Source of the DNA: Ruegeria haliotis
GTDB lineage: Bacteria > Pseudomonadota > Alphaproteobacteria > Rhodobacterales > Rhodobacteraceae
NCBI RefSeq assembly: GCF_013377785.1
Contig: NZ_JABXWT010000007.1
Location: forward strand, 88,455-152,454
Length of the DNA stretch: 64,000 nt
Direction: 5' to 3'
Position numbers and translations under genes: made by a program. The notes below the pieces were generated by a model. It did not search any database. It had not been told where the DNA came from and worked only from the letters and a program-made list of their open reading frames with translations. Shown here piece after piece: positions 17,273 through 27,370 of this stretch (the first letter of the stretch is position 1; every line of letters begins with the position of its first letter).

Positions 17273-19756
17273 ATGAGCGATAGTGACGGCAAAAAGACAT
17301 TGGGTCTTCGTGGTGGGGCACGCCCCGGGAATGTGAAACAAAGTTTCAGCCACGGACGGACCAAGAATGTCGTGGTGGAAACCAAACGCAAGCGCGTGGT
17401 GGTCCCCAAGCCGGGCGCGGGCAAACCGGGTGGTGGTGCAACGCCGTCGGGTGATCCGTCGCGTCGCCCCGCAGGTATTTCCGATGCCGAGATGAGCCGC
17501 CGCCTGAAGGCGTTGCAGGCCGCCAAGGCACGCGAGGCCGACGAGGCCGCAGCCCGTGAGGCACATGAAAAGGCGCGCGAAGAAGAGCGCGCCCGCCGCC
17601 GTGCCGAGCAAGAGGCCAAGGAACGCGAACAACGCGAAGCCGAAGAGCGCGCGCGCGCCAAGGCCGAAGAGGAAGAGCGTAAGCGCAAAGAGGCTGAAAT
17701 TGCAGCTCAACGTGCTGCTGCTCCTGCGGCACCGACAGAACCCAAGGCGGCAGCGCCGCGCAGCCCGGCCAACAAACCGGCCCCCGCTGCCACACCGCGC
17801 AAGAACGATCGCGAGCGTGAACAGCGTGGCAATCGTGGCAAGGGCCGTGACGACAACCGCCGTTCGGGTAAGCTGACATTGGGTCAGGCCACTGGTGGTG
17901 AAGGTAGTCGTCATCGCTCGATGGCCGCGATGAAGCGCAAGCAGGAACGTGCGCGTCAAAAGGCGATGGGCGGGACGGTCGAGCGTGAAAAGGTTATCCG
18001 CGACGTACAGCTGCCCGAGGCCATCGTGGTGTCCGAGCTGGCCAACCGTATGGCTGAACGTGTGGCTGATGTCGTCAAATCGCTGATGAACATGGGCATG
18101 ATGGTCACGCAGAACCAGACCATAGATGCTGATACTGCCGAGCTGATCATCGAAGAATTTGGCCACAAGGTCACCCGCGTCTCTGATTCGGATGTCGAGG
18201 ATGTCATCAAAGAAGCCGAAGACGACGACAAAGATCTGCAGTCGCGCCCGCCGGTCATCACCATCATGGGTCACGTTGATCACGGTAAGACCTCTCTGCT
18301 GGATGCGATTCGCGATGCACGGGTTGTTGCTGGCGAGGCGGGTGGTATCACTCAGCATATCGGTGCTTATCAGGTGCAGACCGACGATGGTGTAACATTG
18401 TCCTTCCTGGATACGCCGGGTCACGCGGCCTTTACCTCGATGCGCTCACGTGGAGCTCAGGTGACGGATATCGTGGTTCTGGTGGTGGCTGCCGACGATG
18501 CGGTCATGCCGCAGACGATCGAAGCGATCAACCACGCCAAGGCCGCTGGTGTTCCGATGATCGTGGCGATCAACAAGATCGACAAGCCAGATGCGAATCC
18601 GGACAAGGTGCGCACCGATCTGCTGCAGCACGAAGTGATCGTCGAGAAAATGTCCGGTGAAGTTCAGGACGTTGAGGTTTCGGCCATTACCGGTCAAGGT
18701 CTGGGTGAACTGCTTGAAGCCATCGCGCTGCAATCCGAGCTTTTGGAACTTAAAGCCAACCCGAATCGCGCCGCACAGGGTGCTGTGATCGAGGCGCAGC
18801 TGGATGTGGGCCGTGGTCCCGTCGCTACCGTTCTGATTCAGAACGGCACGTTGCGCCAGGGCGACATCTTTGTTGTGGGTGAGCAGTACGGTAAGGTCCG
18901 TGCGTTGATCAACGACAAGGGTGAGCGCGTGAAAGAAGCCGGACCGTCGGTTCCGGTCGAAGTTCTAGGTCTGAACGGGACGCCCGAAGCGGGCGACGTT
19001 CTGAACGTGACCGAGACCGAAGCGCAGGCGCGTGAAATCGCTGAGTACCGCGAGCAGGCCGCCAAGGACAAACGTGCCGCTGCCGGTGCCGCGACAACTC
19101 TTGAACAGCTGATGCAGAAGGCCAAGGATGACGAAAGCGTCACCGAGCTGCCTATTCTGATGAAAGCAGACGTTCAGGGCTCGGCCGAAGCTATCGTTCA
19201 GGCGATGGAAAAAATCGGCAACGACGAGGTGCGCGTGCGCGTGCTGCACTCGGGCGTTGGTGCGATCACGGAAACCGATATCGGCCTGGCCGAAGCATCG
19301 GGTGCCCCGGTCTTTGGTTTCAACGTGCGCGCCAATACCTCGGCGCGGAACACGGCGAACCAAAAGGGTGTGGAAATCCGCTACTACTCGGTGATCTACG
19401 ATCTGGTGGATGACGTGAAAGCCGCTGCATCGGGTCTGCTGAGTGCCGAGATCCGCGAAAAGTTCATCGGTTACGCCGAGATCCGCGAAGTCTTCAAGGT
19501 TACTGGTGTCGGCAAGGTTGCAGGCTGTCTGGTCACCGAAGGTGTCGCCCGCCGGTCCGCTGGTGTGCGCCTGCTGCGCGACAACGTGGTGATCCACGAA
19601 GGCACGCTGAAAACCCTGAAGCGCTTCAAGGACGAAGTGTCCGAGGTTCAGTCGGGTCAGGAATGCGGTATGGCGTTTGAGAACTACGACGATATCCGTC
19701 CGAAGGATGTGATCGAGATCTTCGAACGCGAAGAAGTCACGCGTACGCTGGACTGA
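17273..19756 (+). CDS. infB: translation initiation factor IF-2
   Basis: An 827-residue IF-2 that delivers initiator tRNA to the 30S subunit and drives subunit joining. The N-terminal third is a charged, alanine/arginine/glutamate-rich helical region (about 75-180). The G domain begins near 325: G1 [10 protein letters not shown]3 DTPGHAAF, G4 NKIDKP. Domains II-IV follow to the end, including the C-terminal segment [18 protein letters not shown]. It ends the rimP operon and is followed by a strong terminator. Confidence 0.97.
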   Translation: MSDSDGKKTLGLRGGARPGNVKQSFSHGRTKNVVVETKRKRVVVPKPGAGKPGGGATPSGDPSRRPAGISDAEMSRRLKALQAAKAREADEAAAREAHEKAREEERARRRAEQEAKEREQREAEERARAKAEEEERKRKEAEIAAQRAAAPAAPTEPKAAAPRSPANKPAPAATPRKNDREREQRGNRGKGRDDNRRSGKLTLGQATGGEGSRHRSMAAMKRKQERARQKAMGGTVEREKVIRDVQLPEAIVVSELANRMAERVADVVKSLMNMGMMVTQNQTIDADTAELIIEEFGHKVTRVSDSDVEDVIKEAEDDDKDLQSRPPVITIMGHVDHGKTSLLDAIRDARVVAGEAGGITQHIGAYQVQTDDGVTLSFLDTPGHAAFTSMRSRGAQVTDIVVLVVAADDAVMPQTIEAINHAKAAGVPMIVAINKIDKPDANPDKVRTDLLQHEVIVEKMSGEVQDVEVSAITGQGLGELLEAIALQSELLELKANPNRAAQGAVIEAQLDVGRGPVATVLIQNGTLRQGDIFVVGEQYGKVRALINDKGERVKEAGPSVPVEVLGLNGTPEAGDVLNVTETEAQAREIAEYREQAAKDKRAAAGAATTLEQLMQKAKDDESVTELPILMKADVQGSAEAIVQAMEKIGNDEVRVRVLHSGVGAITETDIGLAEASGAPVFGFNVRANTSARNTANQKGVEIRYYSVIYDLVDDVKAAASGLLSAEIREKFIGYAEIREVFKVTGVGKVAGCLVTEGVARRSAGVRLLRDNVVIHEGTLKTLKRFKDEVSEVQSGQECGMAFENYDDIRPKDVIEIFEREEVTRTLD

Positions 19757-19776
19757 TCACACAAGACATAAAGACT

Positions 19777-19807
19777 GAAAACAGCGGCTCTTTGGGCCGC
19801 TGTTTTT
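19777..19807. terminator. intrinsic terminator after infB
   Basis: AAAACAGCGGC pairs with GCCGCTGTTTT across a 7-base loop and runs into T6. It can also serve the converging hydrolase gene. Confidence 0.9.
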
Positions 19808-19821
19808 TGTTTGGATCGGGT

Positions 19822-20652
19822 TTAGCCAGACCCGTCAGGTAAAAAAGTTCCGGGGTGCAGGATGATGTCAAAGTGGTGCATCCCTTTTTGCAAATCAAAG
19901 CTGACTGAATGCCCTGCTTTTCGTAGCAATTCGGCATAGTGCCGGCTTTGGCGAATAAACTCGGCCGTATCCCGTTCGGCCACTGTCACGCGGTACCGCG
20001 GGCCGGGGGCAGGCAGGTGTAGACCCGGTGAAAGATCGTGAATCTCGACCGGACTCAATTGCAGCGGGTCATTCGCCGATGTCAGACTGATGGGCTCCAG
20101 ATCGAATATACCGCTGATCAGGATCACTTCGCGTATCCGCAACCCGGCGTGTGCGAAGATGTCGGCTGATGTCGCCATGATCATCGCCGCCAGATGTGCG
20201 CCAGCGCTATGCCCTGAAAGGGTGATTCGTGAGGTGTCGAATCCCAGCGTGCTTGCATGCGACGCCAGCCAAAGCAGGGCCTGACGGCATTCCACCATCA
20301 TCTGATCCAGCCGCGCCGCCGGTGCGAGCGTGTAGTTCAGGGTGGCGAACGCCTGTCCGCTTTCGGTGACGGCCAGGGCCATCATTGCCGATTCGCGCTG
20401 GCTGAGCGCCTGCCAGTAACCCCCGTGAATGAACAGATGCAGCGGCGCATTTGTATCGCCAGAGGGAAAGAAATCCAGCACCTGCGTGGGGCTGTCGCCA
20501 TAGGCCAAGTTCTCATGAACCGGCTGGCCCGCGCGCGCCTGCGCGCTGAGCGCCGCATAGCTGGCGAGATAGGGCGACAGATCATCGCCGATCATGGAAC
20601 TGGGTGAATACTCCTGCTCCAGCTCTTGTTGTGAAAATCCCCGGTACAGCAT
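19822..20652 (-). CDS. alpha/beta hydrolase, probable kynurenine formamidase (AFMID/BNA7 type)
   Basis: A 276-residue alpha/beta hydrolase. The HGGYW motif (about residue 75) and the nucleophile elbow LSGHSAGAHLAAM (Ser near 147) are those of eukaryotic-type arylformamidases, and the C-terminal histidine lies in KGMHHFDII. It starts three bases after kynA, which makes N-formylkynurenine, so hydrolysis of that product to kynurenine is the natural inference. It is unrelated in fold to the usual metal-dependent bacterial KynB. Kynureninase is not in the window. Confidence 0.8.
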   Translation of the reverse strand: MLYRGFSQQELEQEYSPSSMIGDDLSPYLASYAALSAQARAGQPVHENLAYGDSPTQVLDFFPSGDTNAPLHLFIHGGYWQALSQRESAMMALAVTESGQAFATLNYTLAPAARLDQMMVECRQALLWLASHASTLGFDTSRITLSGHSAGAHLAAMIMATSADIFAHAGLRIREVILISGIFDLEPISLTSANDPLQLSPVEIHDLSPGLHLPAPGPRYRVTVAERDTAEFIRQSRHYAELLRKAGHSVSFDLQKGMHHFDIILHPGTFLPDGSG

Positions 20653-20655
20653 TTC

Positions 20656-21543
20656 TTAGGCCTGCCCGCTATACATCAGTTCCGTGCGCACATCGTACAG
20701 GTCGTGGAAGAACCGCAGTTCCAGCGCCTTGCGTAAGAATGCAACGCCACTGGAGCCACCCGTGCCGGGTTGCATACCAATGACCCGCTCGACCGCCGTG
20801 GCATGATCAAAGCGCCAGCGTTGAAACAAGCTTTCGACATCCATCAGCTTTTCAGCCAGTGCATAGAGATCCCAATGCGCTTCCGTGTCGCGGAACACCT
20901 GAACCCATATCTTCACAACACGCGGGTCGCCGGAATAGGGTTGGGTATAGTCACGATCGATCAGGTCTTTCGGAACATCGAACCCCTGACGCGCCAGCAT
21001 GTGCAACACCTCGTCATAAAGCGAGGGCTTATTCAGTGCGGCGTTGAGCATTTCCATGACTTCGGGATCATGTTCGTGCACCTTCAGGGTGGATGCATCC
21101 TTGTTGCCGAGAATGAACTCGATTTGTCGGTAGCCGTAGCTTTGAAATCCCGAGGAACTGCCCAGAGCCTGCCGAAACGTCATGTAATCGGCCGGTGTCA
21201 TGGTCAGCAACGTTTCCCAGGCGGCGATCAATTGCCGTTGGATTGCCTTGATCCGGTCGAGGTTTTTCATCGCCGGGCCAAATTCATCCTGTTGCAGGAA
21301 CCGGCGTACCTCGACAAGTTGGTGATGCATCAGTTTCAACCACAGCTCGCTGACCTGATGGATGATGATGAACAGCATCTCATCCGGTTGCGCAGGGTCC
21401 TGAAAGGTCTTTTGCAAGTTCAGCAAAGTCTTGAGCTGTAGGAAATCACCATAGCTTTGGCGATGAGTCTCGGCAAAATCAGTGACCAAGGTCTCTTCTA
21501 CGCCCCGTTCTATCAGGCGTTTGTCCTTGTCGTATTCACTCAT
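20656..21543 (-). CDS. kynA: tryptophan 2,3-dioxygenase
   Basis: A 295-residue heme dioxygenase opening the indole ring of tryptophan. Family segments: LLNLQKTFQDPAQPDEMLFIIIHQVSELWLKLMHHQL (the heme and substrate region), SSSGFQSYGYRQIEFILGNKD, and WRFDHATAVERVIGMQPGTGGSSGVAFLRKAL with the proximal histidine. The ATG at 21543 is preceded by GGGGAGG; an open GTG nine codons earlier is less likely. First gene of a two-gene operon with the formamidase-like hydrolase. Confidence 0.95.
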   Translation of the reverse strand: MSEYDKDKRLIERGVEETLVTDFAETHRQSYGDFLQLKTLLNLQKTFQDPAQPDEMLFIIIHQVSELWLKLMHHQLVEVRRFLQQDEFGPAMKNLDRIKAIQRQLIAAWETLLTMTPADYMTFRQALGSSSGFQSYGYRQIEFILGNKDASTLKVHEHDPEVMEMLNAALNKPSLYDEVLHMLARQGFDVPKDLIDRDYTQPYSGDPRVVKIWVQVFRDTEAHWDLYALAEKLMDVESLFQRWRFDHATAVERVIGMQPGTGGSSGVAFLRKALELRFFHDLYDVRTELMYSGQA

Positions 21544-21607
21544 CCCATGCCTCCCCTGCGCAGGTTTCACACTTGTTTAGAGGCAGATTTTGCAACTATC
21601 CAGCAGG

Positions 21608-22651
21608 TTAGGTCCAGTCCAGTACAACCTTGCCGGAAAGCCCGGATTTCATCGCGGAGAAGCCTTGGGCGAAATCATCCACGGCATAGCGGTGCGTGAT
21701 CACGCGGGACACGTCCAATCCGTTCTGCAACATGGCAATCATCTTATACCACGTCTCAAACATTTCACGGCCATACACGCCTTTGATGGTGATCGCCTTG
21801 AAAACGATACGGCTCCAATCCACCGGAGATTTGCCCGGGGGAATCCCCAGCAAGGCGATCTTGCCGCCCATCACCAACGCTTCGACCATCTGGTCCAGAG
21901 CGGCTTGTGATCCGGACATTTCCAGGCCGACGTCAAACCCTTGCGTCATGCCGAGTTCGGTGATGACATCCTGCAGATCCTCGGATGTGACATCCACTGC
22001 GCGCAATGTGGGTACAACGTGCTGCGCCAGTTTCAGCCGTTCGGGGTTGATATCGGTGATCACCACATGCCGCGCCCCGGCATGGCGGGCCACTGCAGCG
22101 GCCATTATTCCAATAGGGCCTGCGCCGGTGATCAGCACGTCCTCGCCCAGCAGATCAAAGCTGAGCGCGGTATGAACCGCATTGCCCAAAGGATCGAGGA
22201 TCGCTCCGATATCGTCGGGGATATCTTCTGGCAGGGGCACCACGTTGAAGGCGGGCAGTTTCAGATACTGGGCAAACGCGCCCTGTTCGTTGACACCGAT
22301 GCCGCGCGTGCCGGGGTCCAGATGGAACTTGCCCGCGCGGCTTTGGCGACTGTCGGTGGTGATCAGATGCCCCTCGCCCGAGCAGCGCTGCCCGATTTCG
22401 AGGCCCGTAACATTGCGGCCGACCTCGACAATCTCACCCGCGAATTCGTGACCGGTGATCATTGGCACAGGAACTGTCGCTGCCGCCCACTCATCCCAGT
22501 TCCAGATATGGATGTCGGTGCCGCAGATGCCGGTTCTGTTGATGCGGATCAGCACCTCATCCGGGCTGATTTCGGGCACCGGTGCCTGAACCATCCAAAG
22601 CCCTTCTTCAGGCTTTGATTTCTCCAGCGCCTTCATCGTGTTCGCGCGCAT
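21608..22651 (-). CDS. tdh: L-threonine 3-dehydrogenase lacking the structural zinc site
   Basis: A 347-residue medium-chain dehydrogenase oxidising threonine to 2-amino-3-ketobutyrate. Catalytic zinc ligands are present (Cys43 in [10 protein letters not shown]; His-Glu in TGHEFAGEI), as is the NAD loop [18 protein letters not shown]. The lobe that binds a structural zinc through four cysteines in E. coli Tdh reads [15 protein letters not shown] here, with Thr98, Ser101, Ser104 and Asp112 in the four cysteine positions. GGGGGTG precedes the ATG at 22651, which shares one base with the kbl stop. Confidence 0.93.
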   Translation of the reverse strand: MRANTMKALEKSKPEEGLWMVQAPVPEISPDEVLIRINRTGICGTDIHIWNWDEWAAATVPVPMITGHEFAGEIVEVGRNVTGLEIGQRCSGEGHLITTDSRQSRAGKFHLDPGTRGIGVNEQGAFAQYLKLPAFNVVPLPEDIPDDIGAILDPLGNAVHTALSFDLLGEDVLITGAGPIGIMAAAVARHAGARHVVITDINPERLKLAQHVVPTLRAVDVTSEDLQDVITELGMTQGFDVGLEMSGSQAALDQMVEALVMGGKIALLGIPPGKSPVDWSRIVFKAITIKGVYGREMFETWYKMIAMLQNGLDVSRVITHRYAVDDFAQGFSAMKSGLSGKVVLDWT

Positions 22652-23835
22652 CAGATCACCCCCAGTTCTTTGCCAACCTTGCCAAAGGCAGCCAGCGCCC
22701 GATCCAGTTCATCCCGTGTCAGGGCCGCATTCATCTGGGTTCTGATCCGCGCCTGCCCACGGGGAACCACGGGGAAGAAAAAGCCCGAGACATAGACTCC
22801 TTCATCGAACAGTTTGGTTGCCATTTCCTGCGCCAGTGTTGCCTCGCCCAGCATGACAGGGATGATCGGATGTTCGCCGGGTAGCAGGTCGAACCCCAAC
22901 TCCTCCAACCCCGTACGCCAGTATTTGGCGTTACCGAATAGCTGCGCGCGCAACATGTCACCTTCTTCGACAAGCCGAATCGCCTCGAGACCTGCGGCGA
23001 CGATGGAGGGCGGCAGCGAATTCGAGAACAGATAGGGCCGCGCCCGCTGCCGCAGCAGGTCGATCACTGGCTGCGGCCCGGCGATATAACCGCCGATTGC
23101 CCCCCCAAGTGCCTTGCCCAAGGTTCCCGTCAGAATTTCCACATCGACGCCGAAATGATCCGGCGTACCCGCCCCGTGCGGCCCCATAAAGCCGGTGGCG
23201 TGGCAGTCGTCCACCATGACAATGGCGTCGTACTTGTCAGCCAGTTCCCGGATCTTCGGCAGGTTGGCCAGATAACCATCCATCGAGAACACGCCATCAG
23301 TTGCGATCATGATATGTCGCGCGCCGTCTTCGCGCGCCTGTTTCAGCCACGCTTCAAGATCGTTCATATCGTTGTTCAGATAGCGATAGCGCTTGGCCTT
23401 GCACAGCCGCACACCGTCGATGATCGAGGCATGGTTCAGACTATCCGAGATGATGGCGTCTTCAGGCCCTAACAATGGCTCAAACAGTCCACCATTGGCG
23501 TCGAAGCAGGCGGCGAACAGGATCGAATCGTCCTTGTTCAGAAACTTGGCCAGCTTCTGTTCTAGCTCGCGGTGAATATCTTGCGTGCCGCAGATGAACC
23601 GGACCGAGGCCATGCCGAACCCTTTGGGCTCCATCGCATCTTTTGCGGCGTCAATCAGGGCAGGATGATCCGCAAGGCCCAGATAGTTGTTGGCGCACAG
23701 ATTGATGACCTGTTTACCACCCACAGTAATCTCACCGCCCTGAGGCGAGGTGATCATTCGTTCACGTTTGTACAGGCCTTCTGCTTCGATCTGCGTCAGG
23801 GTGTCCGTGATGTGGGACAGGAATGCATCTGCCAT
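22651..23835 (-). CDS. kbl: 2-amino-3-ketobutyrate CoA ligase (glycine C-acetyltransferase)
   Basis: A 394-residue PLP enzyme of the alpha-oxoamine synthase family that cleaves 2-amino-3-ketobutyrate with CoA into glycine and acetyl-CoA. Seen are [49 protein letters not shown] and the PLP lysine in [16 protein letters not shown] (near 243). AAGGAGA precedes the ATG. Upstream lie two palindromes likely bound by the XRE-cupin regulator. kbl-tdh form a threonine-to-glycine operon. Confidence 0.96.
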   Translation of the reverse strand: MADAFLSHITDTLTQIEAEGLYKRERMITSPQGGEITVGGKQVINLCANNYLGLADHPALIDAAKDAMEPKGFGMASVRFICGTQDIHRELEQKLAKFLNKDDSILFAACFDANGGLFEPLLGPEDAIISDSLNHASIIDGVRLCKAKRYRYLNNDMNDLEAWLKQAREDGARHIMIATDGVFSMDGYLANLPKIRELADKYDAIVMVDDCHATGFMGPHGAGTPDHFGVDVEILTGTLGKALGGAIGGYIAGPQPVIDLLRQRARPYLFSNSLPPSIVAAGLEAIRLVEEGDMLRAQLFGNAKYWRTGLEELGFDLLPGEHPIIPVMLGEATLAQEMATKLFDEGVYVSGFFFPVVPRGQARIRTQMNAALTRDELDRALAAFGKVGKELGVI

Positions 23836-23879
23836 GGCGATCTCCTTGCTCTGAGTCGCACATCTAACATAACGGACAA

Positions 23880-23899
23880 AATTCCCAAATAGGGGAATT
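23880..23899. promoter_or_regulatory. operator-like palindrome upstream of kbl (site 1)
   Basis: AATTCCC and GGGAATT are separated by 6 bases, giving TTCC-N8-GGAA. It lies 45-64 bases upstream of the kbl start and is centred 36 bases from a second copy. Confidence 0.55.
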
Positions 23900-23914
23900 A
23901 CAGTATGAAGGAAA

Positions 23915-23936
23915 AATTTCCGTGAAGGCGGAAATT
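23915..23936. promoter_or_regulatory. operator-like palindrome upstream of kbl (site 2)
   Basis: Perfect 8-base arms AATTTCCG and CGGAAATT with a 6-base spacer. The core TTCC-N8-GGAA equals that of site 1 and of the palindrome on the regulator's own start codon. Confidence 0.6.
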
Positions 23937-23944
23937 CGCCAGAA

Positions 23945-24508
23945 TCAGGCGTTCTTGACGATCAGAAACACTCGGGCCGGGCCGTTGGCGGAAATGGAAT
24001 GCGCGATATCTGCGGCATATCGGGCAGTGTCACCTTGGTTTAGTTCGGAAACTGCCGACCCTGAGGTGATGCGTACCGAACCCTCTAAAACGGTCAGCTG
24101 TTCACGCGCGCCGCGTGCATGAGGCTGGCTGTTCAGGGCTCCATCCTTGTCGAACTGGATATCGTAGACTTCATGTCCCCCGGCCTCTTCCGGGGGGGAG
24201 AGGATGCGAATTCGGCAGTTCTGACCCATGTTGTCGATGCTGGGAACCTCAGCCTGGCGCAGCACTTCGATCTGGTCCGTGTTGTTGGCCTCTTCCAACA
24301 GCCCGGCGAAATCCACTTGCAAGGCGCGGGTCAGGTTCCAGAGGGTCGAGATTGTCGGGCTGCTTTCGCCGCGCTCGATCTGGCTGACCATTGACCGCGA
24401 CACGCCACTGAGGTTGGCCACAGCTTCAAGGGACAGGCCCTTGGCCCGGCGCGCCTCTTTCAGGCGGGCTGGCAGGCGTATCAGGATATCGTCTGGGTTT
24501 TCCGTCAT
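23945..24508 (-). CDS. XRE-cupin transcriptional regulator
   Basis: A 187-residue regulator with an N-terminal XRE helix-turn-helix (about 12-66; [28 protein letters not shown]) and a C-terminal cupin sensor domain (about 110-185; [20 protein letters not shown]). It sits between the kbl-tdh operon and a thiolase gene, with matching palindromes near all three, so it likely controls threonine catabolism and itself. The small-molecule ligand is unknown. The start codon falls in the centre of one palindrome. Confidence 0.88.
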   Translation of the reverse strand: MTENPDDILIRLPARLKEARRAKGLSLEAVANLSGVSRSMVSQIERGESSPTISTLWNLTRALQVDFAGLLEEANNTDQIEVLRQAEVPSIDNMGQNCRIRILSPPEEAGGHEVYDIQFDKDGALNSQPHARGAREQLTVLEGSVRITSGSAVSELNQGDTARYAADIAHSISANGPARVFLIVKNA

Positions 24509-24515
24509 GACGGAA
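24500..24515. promoter_or_regulatory. operator-like palindrome over the XRE-cupin start codon
   Basis: TTCCGTCATGACGGAA is a perfect 16-base palindrome whose centre contains the regulator's ATG on the minus strand. Binding here would block its own expression (inference). Confidence 0.6.
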
Positions 24516-24545
24516 TCTCATGCACTTTGAGCATCTAATTGTCAA

Positions 24546-24562
24546 TTCCGGCTGTGACGGAA
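24546..24562. promoter_or_regulatory. imperfect operator-like site before the thiolase gene
   Basis: TTCCG and CGGAA are separated by 7 bases, one more than in the three sites nearby. It lies between the regulator and the thiolase gene. Confidence 0.4.
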
Positions 24563-24625
24563 CGTCCTGTGGGACAGACCAATGCTGCGGATGCATACTG
24601 CCGCCAAGCCCATGAGGAGAGAGAC

Positions 24626-25801
24626 ATGACAGATATCGTGATTTTGGACGGTGCCCGCACCGCCATTGGTACATTTGGCGGTGCCTTGGCATCGACTGCG
24701 CCAATTGATCTGGCAACTGTAGCGACCAAAGCCGCGCTCGAGCGGTCGGGGGTCGAGGGGGCTCAGATCGGGCATGTTGTATTCGGTCATGTGATCAACA
24801 CCGAGCCGCGCGACATGTACCTGTCCCGTGTTGCCGCGATGCAGGCGGGTATTCCGAACGGTACGCCCGCGATGAACGTGAACCGGCTGTGCGGGTCTGG
24901 CGCTCAAGCGATTGTGTCTGCGGTTCAGTCCCTGATATTGGGTGATGCCGACTTTGCGGTGGCAGGCGGTGCGGAAAGCATGTCGCGCAGCCCCTACATC
25001 GTGCCTCAGGCGCGATGGGGTGCGAAGATGGGGGATGTGACCTCGCTGGACATGATGCTGGGCGCGCTGAATTGTCCATTTGGTACGGGGCATATGGGCG
25101 TCACAGCCGAAAATGTCGCGGATGAACACCAGATTAGCCGCGAGCAGATGGATGACTTTGCCGTGACCAGCCAAAGCCGCGCGGCGGCTGCCATCGAGGC
25201 CGGTTATTTCGAAAGTCAGATCGCGCCGGTGCAGGTCAAAGTCAAACGGGATATGGTCGACTTCAAGGTTGATGAGCACCCCAAGGCCACGACCGCCGAG
25301 GTGCTTGCCGGATTGCGGCCTGTGTTCAAGAAAGATGGGCGCGTGACGGCCGGTAACGCCTCAGGGATCAACGACGGTGCGGCGGCGATGGTTCTGGCGA
25401 CGGCGGTTGCGGCCGAGAAGGCCGGGTTGAAGCCAAAAGCGCGCATCCTTGGATACGCCCATGCTGGCGTCCGCCCCGAGGTGATGGGGATTGGTCCGGT
25501 TCCGGCAGTGCGTAATCTGCTGGAGAAAACTGGCCTCTCGGTCGGGGATTTCGACGTCATCGAAAGCAATGAAGCATTTGCGGCGCAGGCTTTGGCGGTC
25601 AATCAGGAACTTGGGCTGGATGGTGCGCGTGTAAACCCGAATGGTGGCGCGATCGCTCTGGGGCACCCGGTTGGCGCCACCGGCGCGATCATCACTCTGA
25701 AAGCGCTGTATGAACTCGAACGCATTGGCGGGACCAAAGCGTTGATTACCATGTGTATTGGTGGCGGTCAGGGGATTGCCATCGCGATCGAACGGCTCTG
25801 A
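24626..25801 (+). CDS. acetyl-CoA C-acetyltransferase (thiolase)
   Basis: A 391-residue thiolase with the acyl-enzyme cysteine in NVNRLCGSGAQAIV (about 88), the GGAESMSRSPY loop, the catalytic histidine in NPNGGAIALGHPVGATGA (about 347) and the C-terminal cysteine in MCIGGGQG (about 377). It condenses two acetyl-CoA or cleaves acetoacetyl-CoA; longer chains cannot be excluded. GAGGAGA precedes the ATG at 24626. Placement beside threonine catabolism suits disposal of acetyl-CoA, but this is inference. Confidence 0.9.
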   Translation: MTDIVILDGARTAIGTFGGALASTAPIDLATVATKAALERSGVEGAQIGHVVFGHVINTEPRDMYLSRVAAMQAGIPNGTPAMNVNRLCGSGAQAIVSAVQSLILGDADFAVAGGAESMSRSPYIVPQARWGAKMGDVTSLDMMLGALNCPFGTGHMGVTAENVADEHQISREQMDDFAVTSQSRAAAAIEAGYFESQIAPVQVKVKRDMVDFKVDEHPKATTAEVLAGLRPVFKKDGRVTAGNASGINDGAAAMVLATAVAAEKAGLKPKARILGYAHAGVRPEVMGIGPVPAVRNLLEKTGLSVGDFDVIESNEAFAAQALAVNQELGLDGARVNPNGGAIALGHPVGATGAIITLKALYELERIGGTKALITMCIGGGQGIAIAIERL

Positions 25802-25813
25802 CCGGAACGGAAA

Positions 25814-25834
25814 GAGGGGGCAGTCTGCCCCCTC
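25814..25834. terminator. hairpin between thiolase and ubiB
   Basis: GAGGGGGCA pairs with TGCCCCCTC around a 3-base loop. There is no T-run, so it may be a weak terminator between two convergent genes. Confidence 0.55.
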
Positions 25835-25840
25835 GGCCTT

Positions 25841-27370
25841 CTAGCTGAGTGCTATGACGAGAAGGACCGCAGCTGCTCCGACCGCTGCGCCGACTGACGC
25901 GGGCAGAAGCATGGGCAGAAATCCAGATCCCTGGGGTTCATCCTTGTGCGTTTGCGCGATCAGTGCGTTTTCGACCAAGGCGGGCAAGCGTGGGCCAAAA
26001 CGGGCAAGGACCATTGCAGTCTTGCCGAAATCGCGCAATGCCGCGCGGGGTCCGATGGACTTCTTGATGTAATCTTCAACCACCGGGCGGGCGACTTCCC
26101 AGATGTTCATATGCGGATCCAGTGAGCGGGCCACACCTTCGACCACCACCATTGTGCGTTGCAGCAGGATCAACTCGGTCCGGGTTTCCATGCCAAAGCG
26201 TTCGGTCACTTCGAACAGATAGCTTAGCAACCGGCCCATCGAGATATGGGTGGCATTCATGCCAAAAATAGGCTCACCCACGGCGCGCAGGGCGCGGGCG
26301 AATTCGTCGACGTCCTGGTTGGCAGGGACGTAGCCAGCTTCGAAATGCACCTCGGCCACGCGTTTGTAGTCGCGTCGGATGAAGCCAAAGAGGATCTCGG
26401 CATAGACCCGGCGGGTATATTCGTCGATATGGCCCATGATGCCGTAGTCGTAGGCGATGATATCGCCGTTGGCTGCGACCTTCAGGTTGCCCTGATGCAT
26501 ATCGGCGTGGAAATAGCCATCGCGCAAAGCATGCATCAGGAACAGGCGCAGGACCCTCTCGGCCAGATCGCTGCGATTGTGTCCTGCCGCGTCCAGCGCT
26601 GCGTTTTTCCCAAGTGCAATCCCATCCGCCCAGCTGAGCGTCATCACGCGGCGTGCGGACAGTGACCATACAACCGGCGGTAGCCAAAACCCGGTATCGT
26701 CCTTGGTGTTGGCGGCGTACTCGGACGCGGCCGAACTTTCCAGACGCAAGTCTAGCTCGCCGCGCACGACGCCGTCGAAATGTTCGATAACCTCCATCGG
26801 GCGCAAGCGGCGCGCGCCGGGGGCAAACAGCTGCACGATACGGGCCGCGAAATAAAATGCGTCGACGTCCTTGCGAAACGCGCGTTCGATGCCGGGGCGT
26901 AGAACCTTGACCGCCACGTCCTCGCCCGTGCTGGTCAGTTTCGCTTTGTGGACTTGCGCAATAGAGGCCGCAGCGATCGGCTCGCTGAAGTCCGAGAACA
27001 TCTCGGTAACTGGCTGGCCCAGTTCTTTTTCGACCTCTGCCATGGCTTCAGTGCGCGAAAAAGGCGGCAGCTTGTCCTGAAGCACGCGCAATTGCTCGGC
27101 CAGTTCATTGCCGACCACATCTGGCCGTGTTGAGAGCACCTGACCGAACTTGATATAGGCCGGGCCCAACGCCGTCAGGGCACGCGTGGCGGGGGGCATG
27201 TTGGGGTCACCCTTGTAGCCCAGCCACTGAAACGGCTTTCCCAGCGCATGTGCCACGAACCTCAGGGACCGCGGCGCCTCGAACGCTTCCAGCACGACGT
27301 TCATGGCGCCCGTGCGCTCGAGCGTTGCGCCTGTGCGGATCAGGCGGATGATGTTGTGAGGGCCGCGCAT
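25841..27370 (-). CDS. ubiB: ubiquinone biosynthesis atypical kinase/ATPase UbiB
   Basis: A 509-residue UbiB/ADCK protein assisting coenzyme Q biosynthesis at the membrane. The KxGQ motif is in AYIKFGQVLSTRPD (about 91), with ATP-binding GEDVAVKVLRPGI, catalytic-loop HADMHQGNLKV and metal-binding YDYGIMGHI. A C-terminal hydrophobic stretch (about 485-508) anchors it. Its start overlaps the ubiE stop by one base, giving a ubiE-ubiB operon. Confidence 0.95.
   Translation of the reverse strand: MRGPHNIIRLIRTGATLERTGAMNVVLEAFEAPRSLRFVAHALGKPFQWLGYKGDPNMPPATRALTALGPAYIKFGQVLSTRPDVVGNELAEQLRVLQDKLPPFSRTEAMAEVEKELGQPVTEMFSDFSEPIAAASIAQVHKAKLTSTGEDVAVKVLRPGIERAFRKDVDAFYFAARIVQLFAPGARRLRPMEVIEHFDGVVRGELDLRLESSAASEYAANTKDDTGFWLPPVVWSLSARRVMTLSWADGIALGKNAALDAAGHNRSDLAERVLRLFLMHALRDGYFHADMHQGNLKVAANGDIIAYDYGIMGHIDEYTRRVYAEILFGFIRRDYKRVAEVHFEAGYVPANQDVDEFARALRAVGEPIFGMNATHISMGRLLSYLFEVTERFGMETRTELILLQRTMVVVEGVARSLDPHMNIWEVARPVVEDYIKKSIGPRAALRDFGKTAMVLARFGPRLPALVENALIAQTHKDEPQGSGFLPMLLPASVGAAVGAAAVLLVIALS

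Noticed and set aside
17153..18424. 423-codon minus-strand frame over ylxR/infB
   Set aside because: Antisense shadow of conserved infB; leucine/cysteine-rich low-complexity translation.
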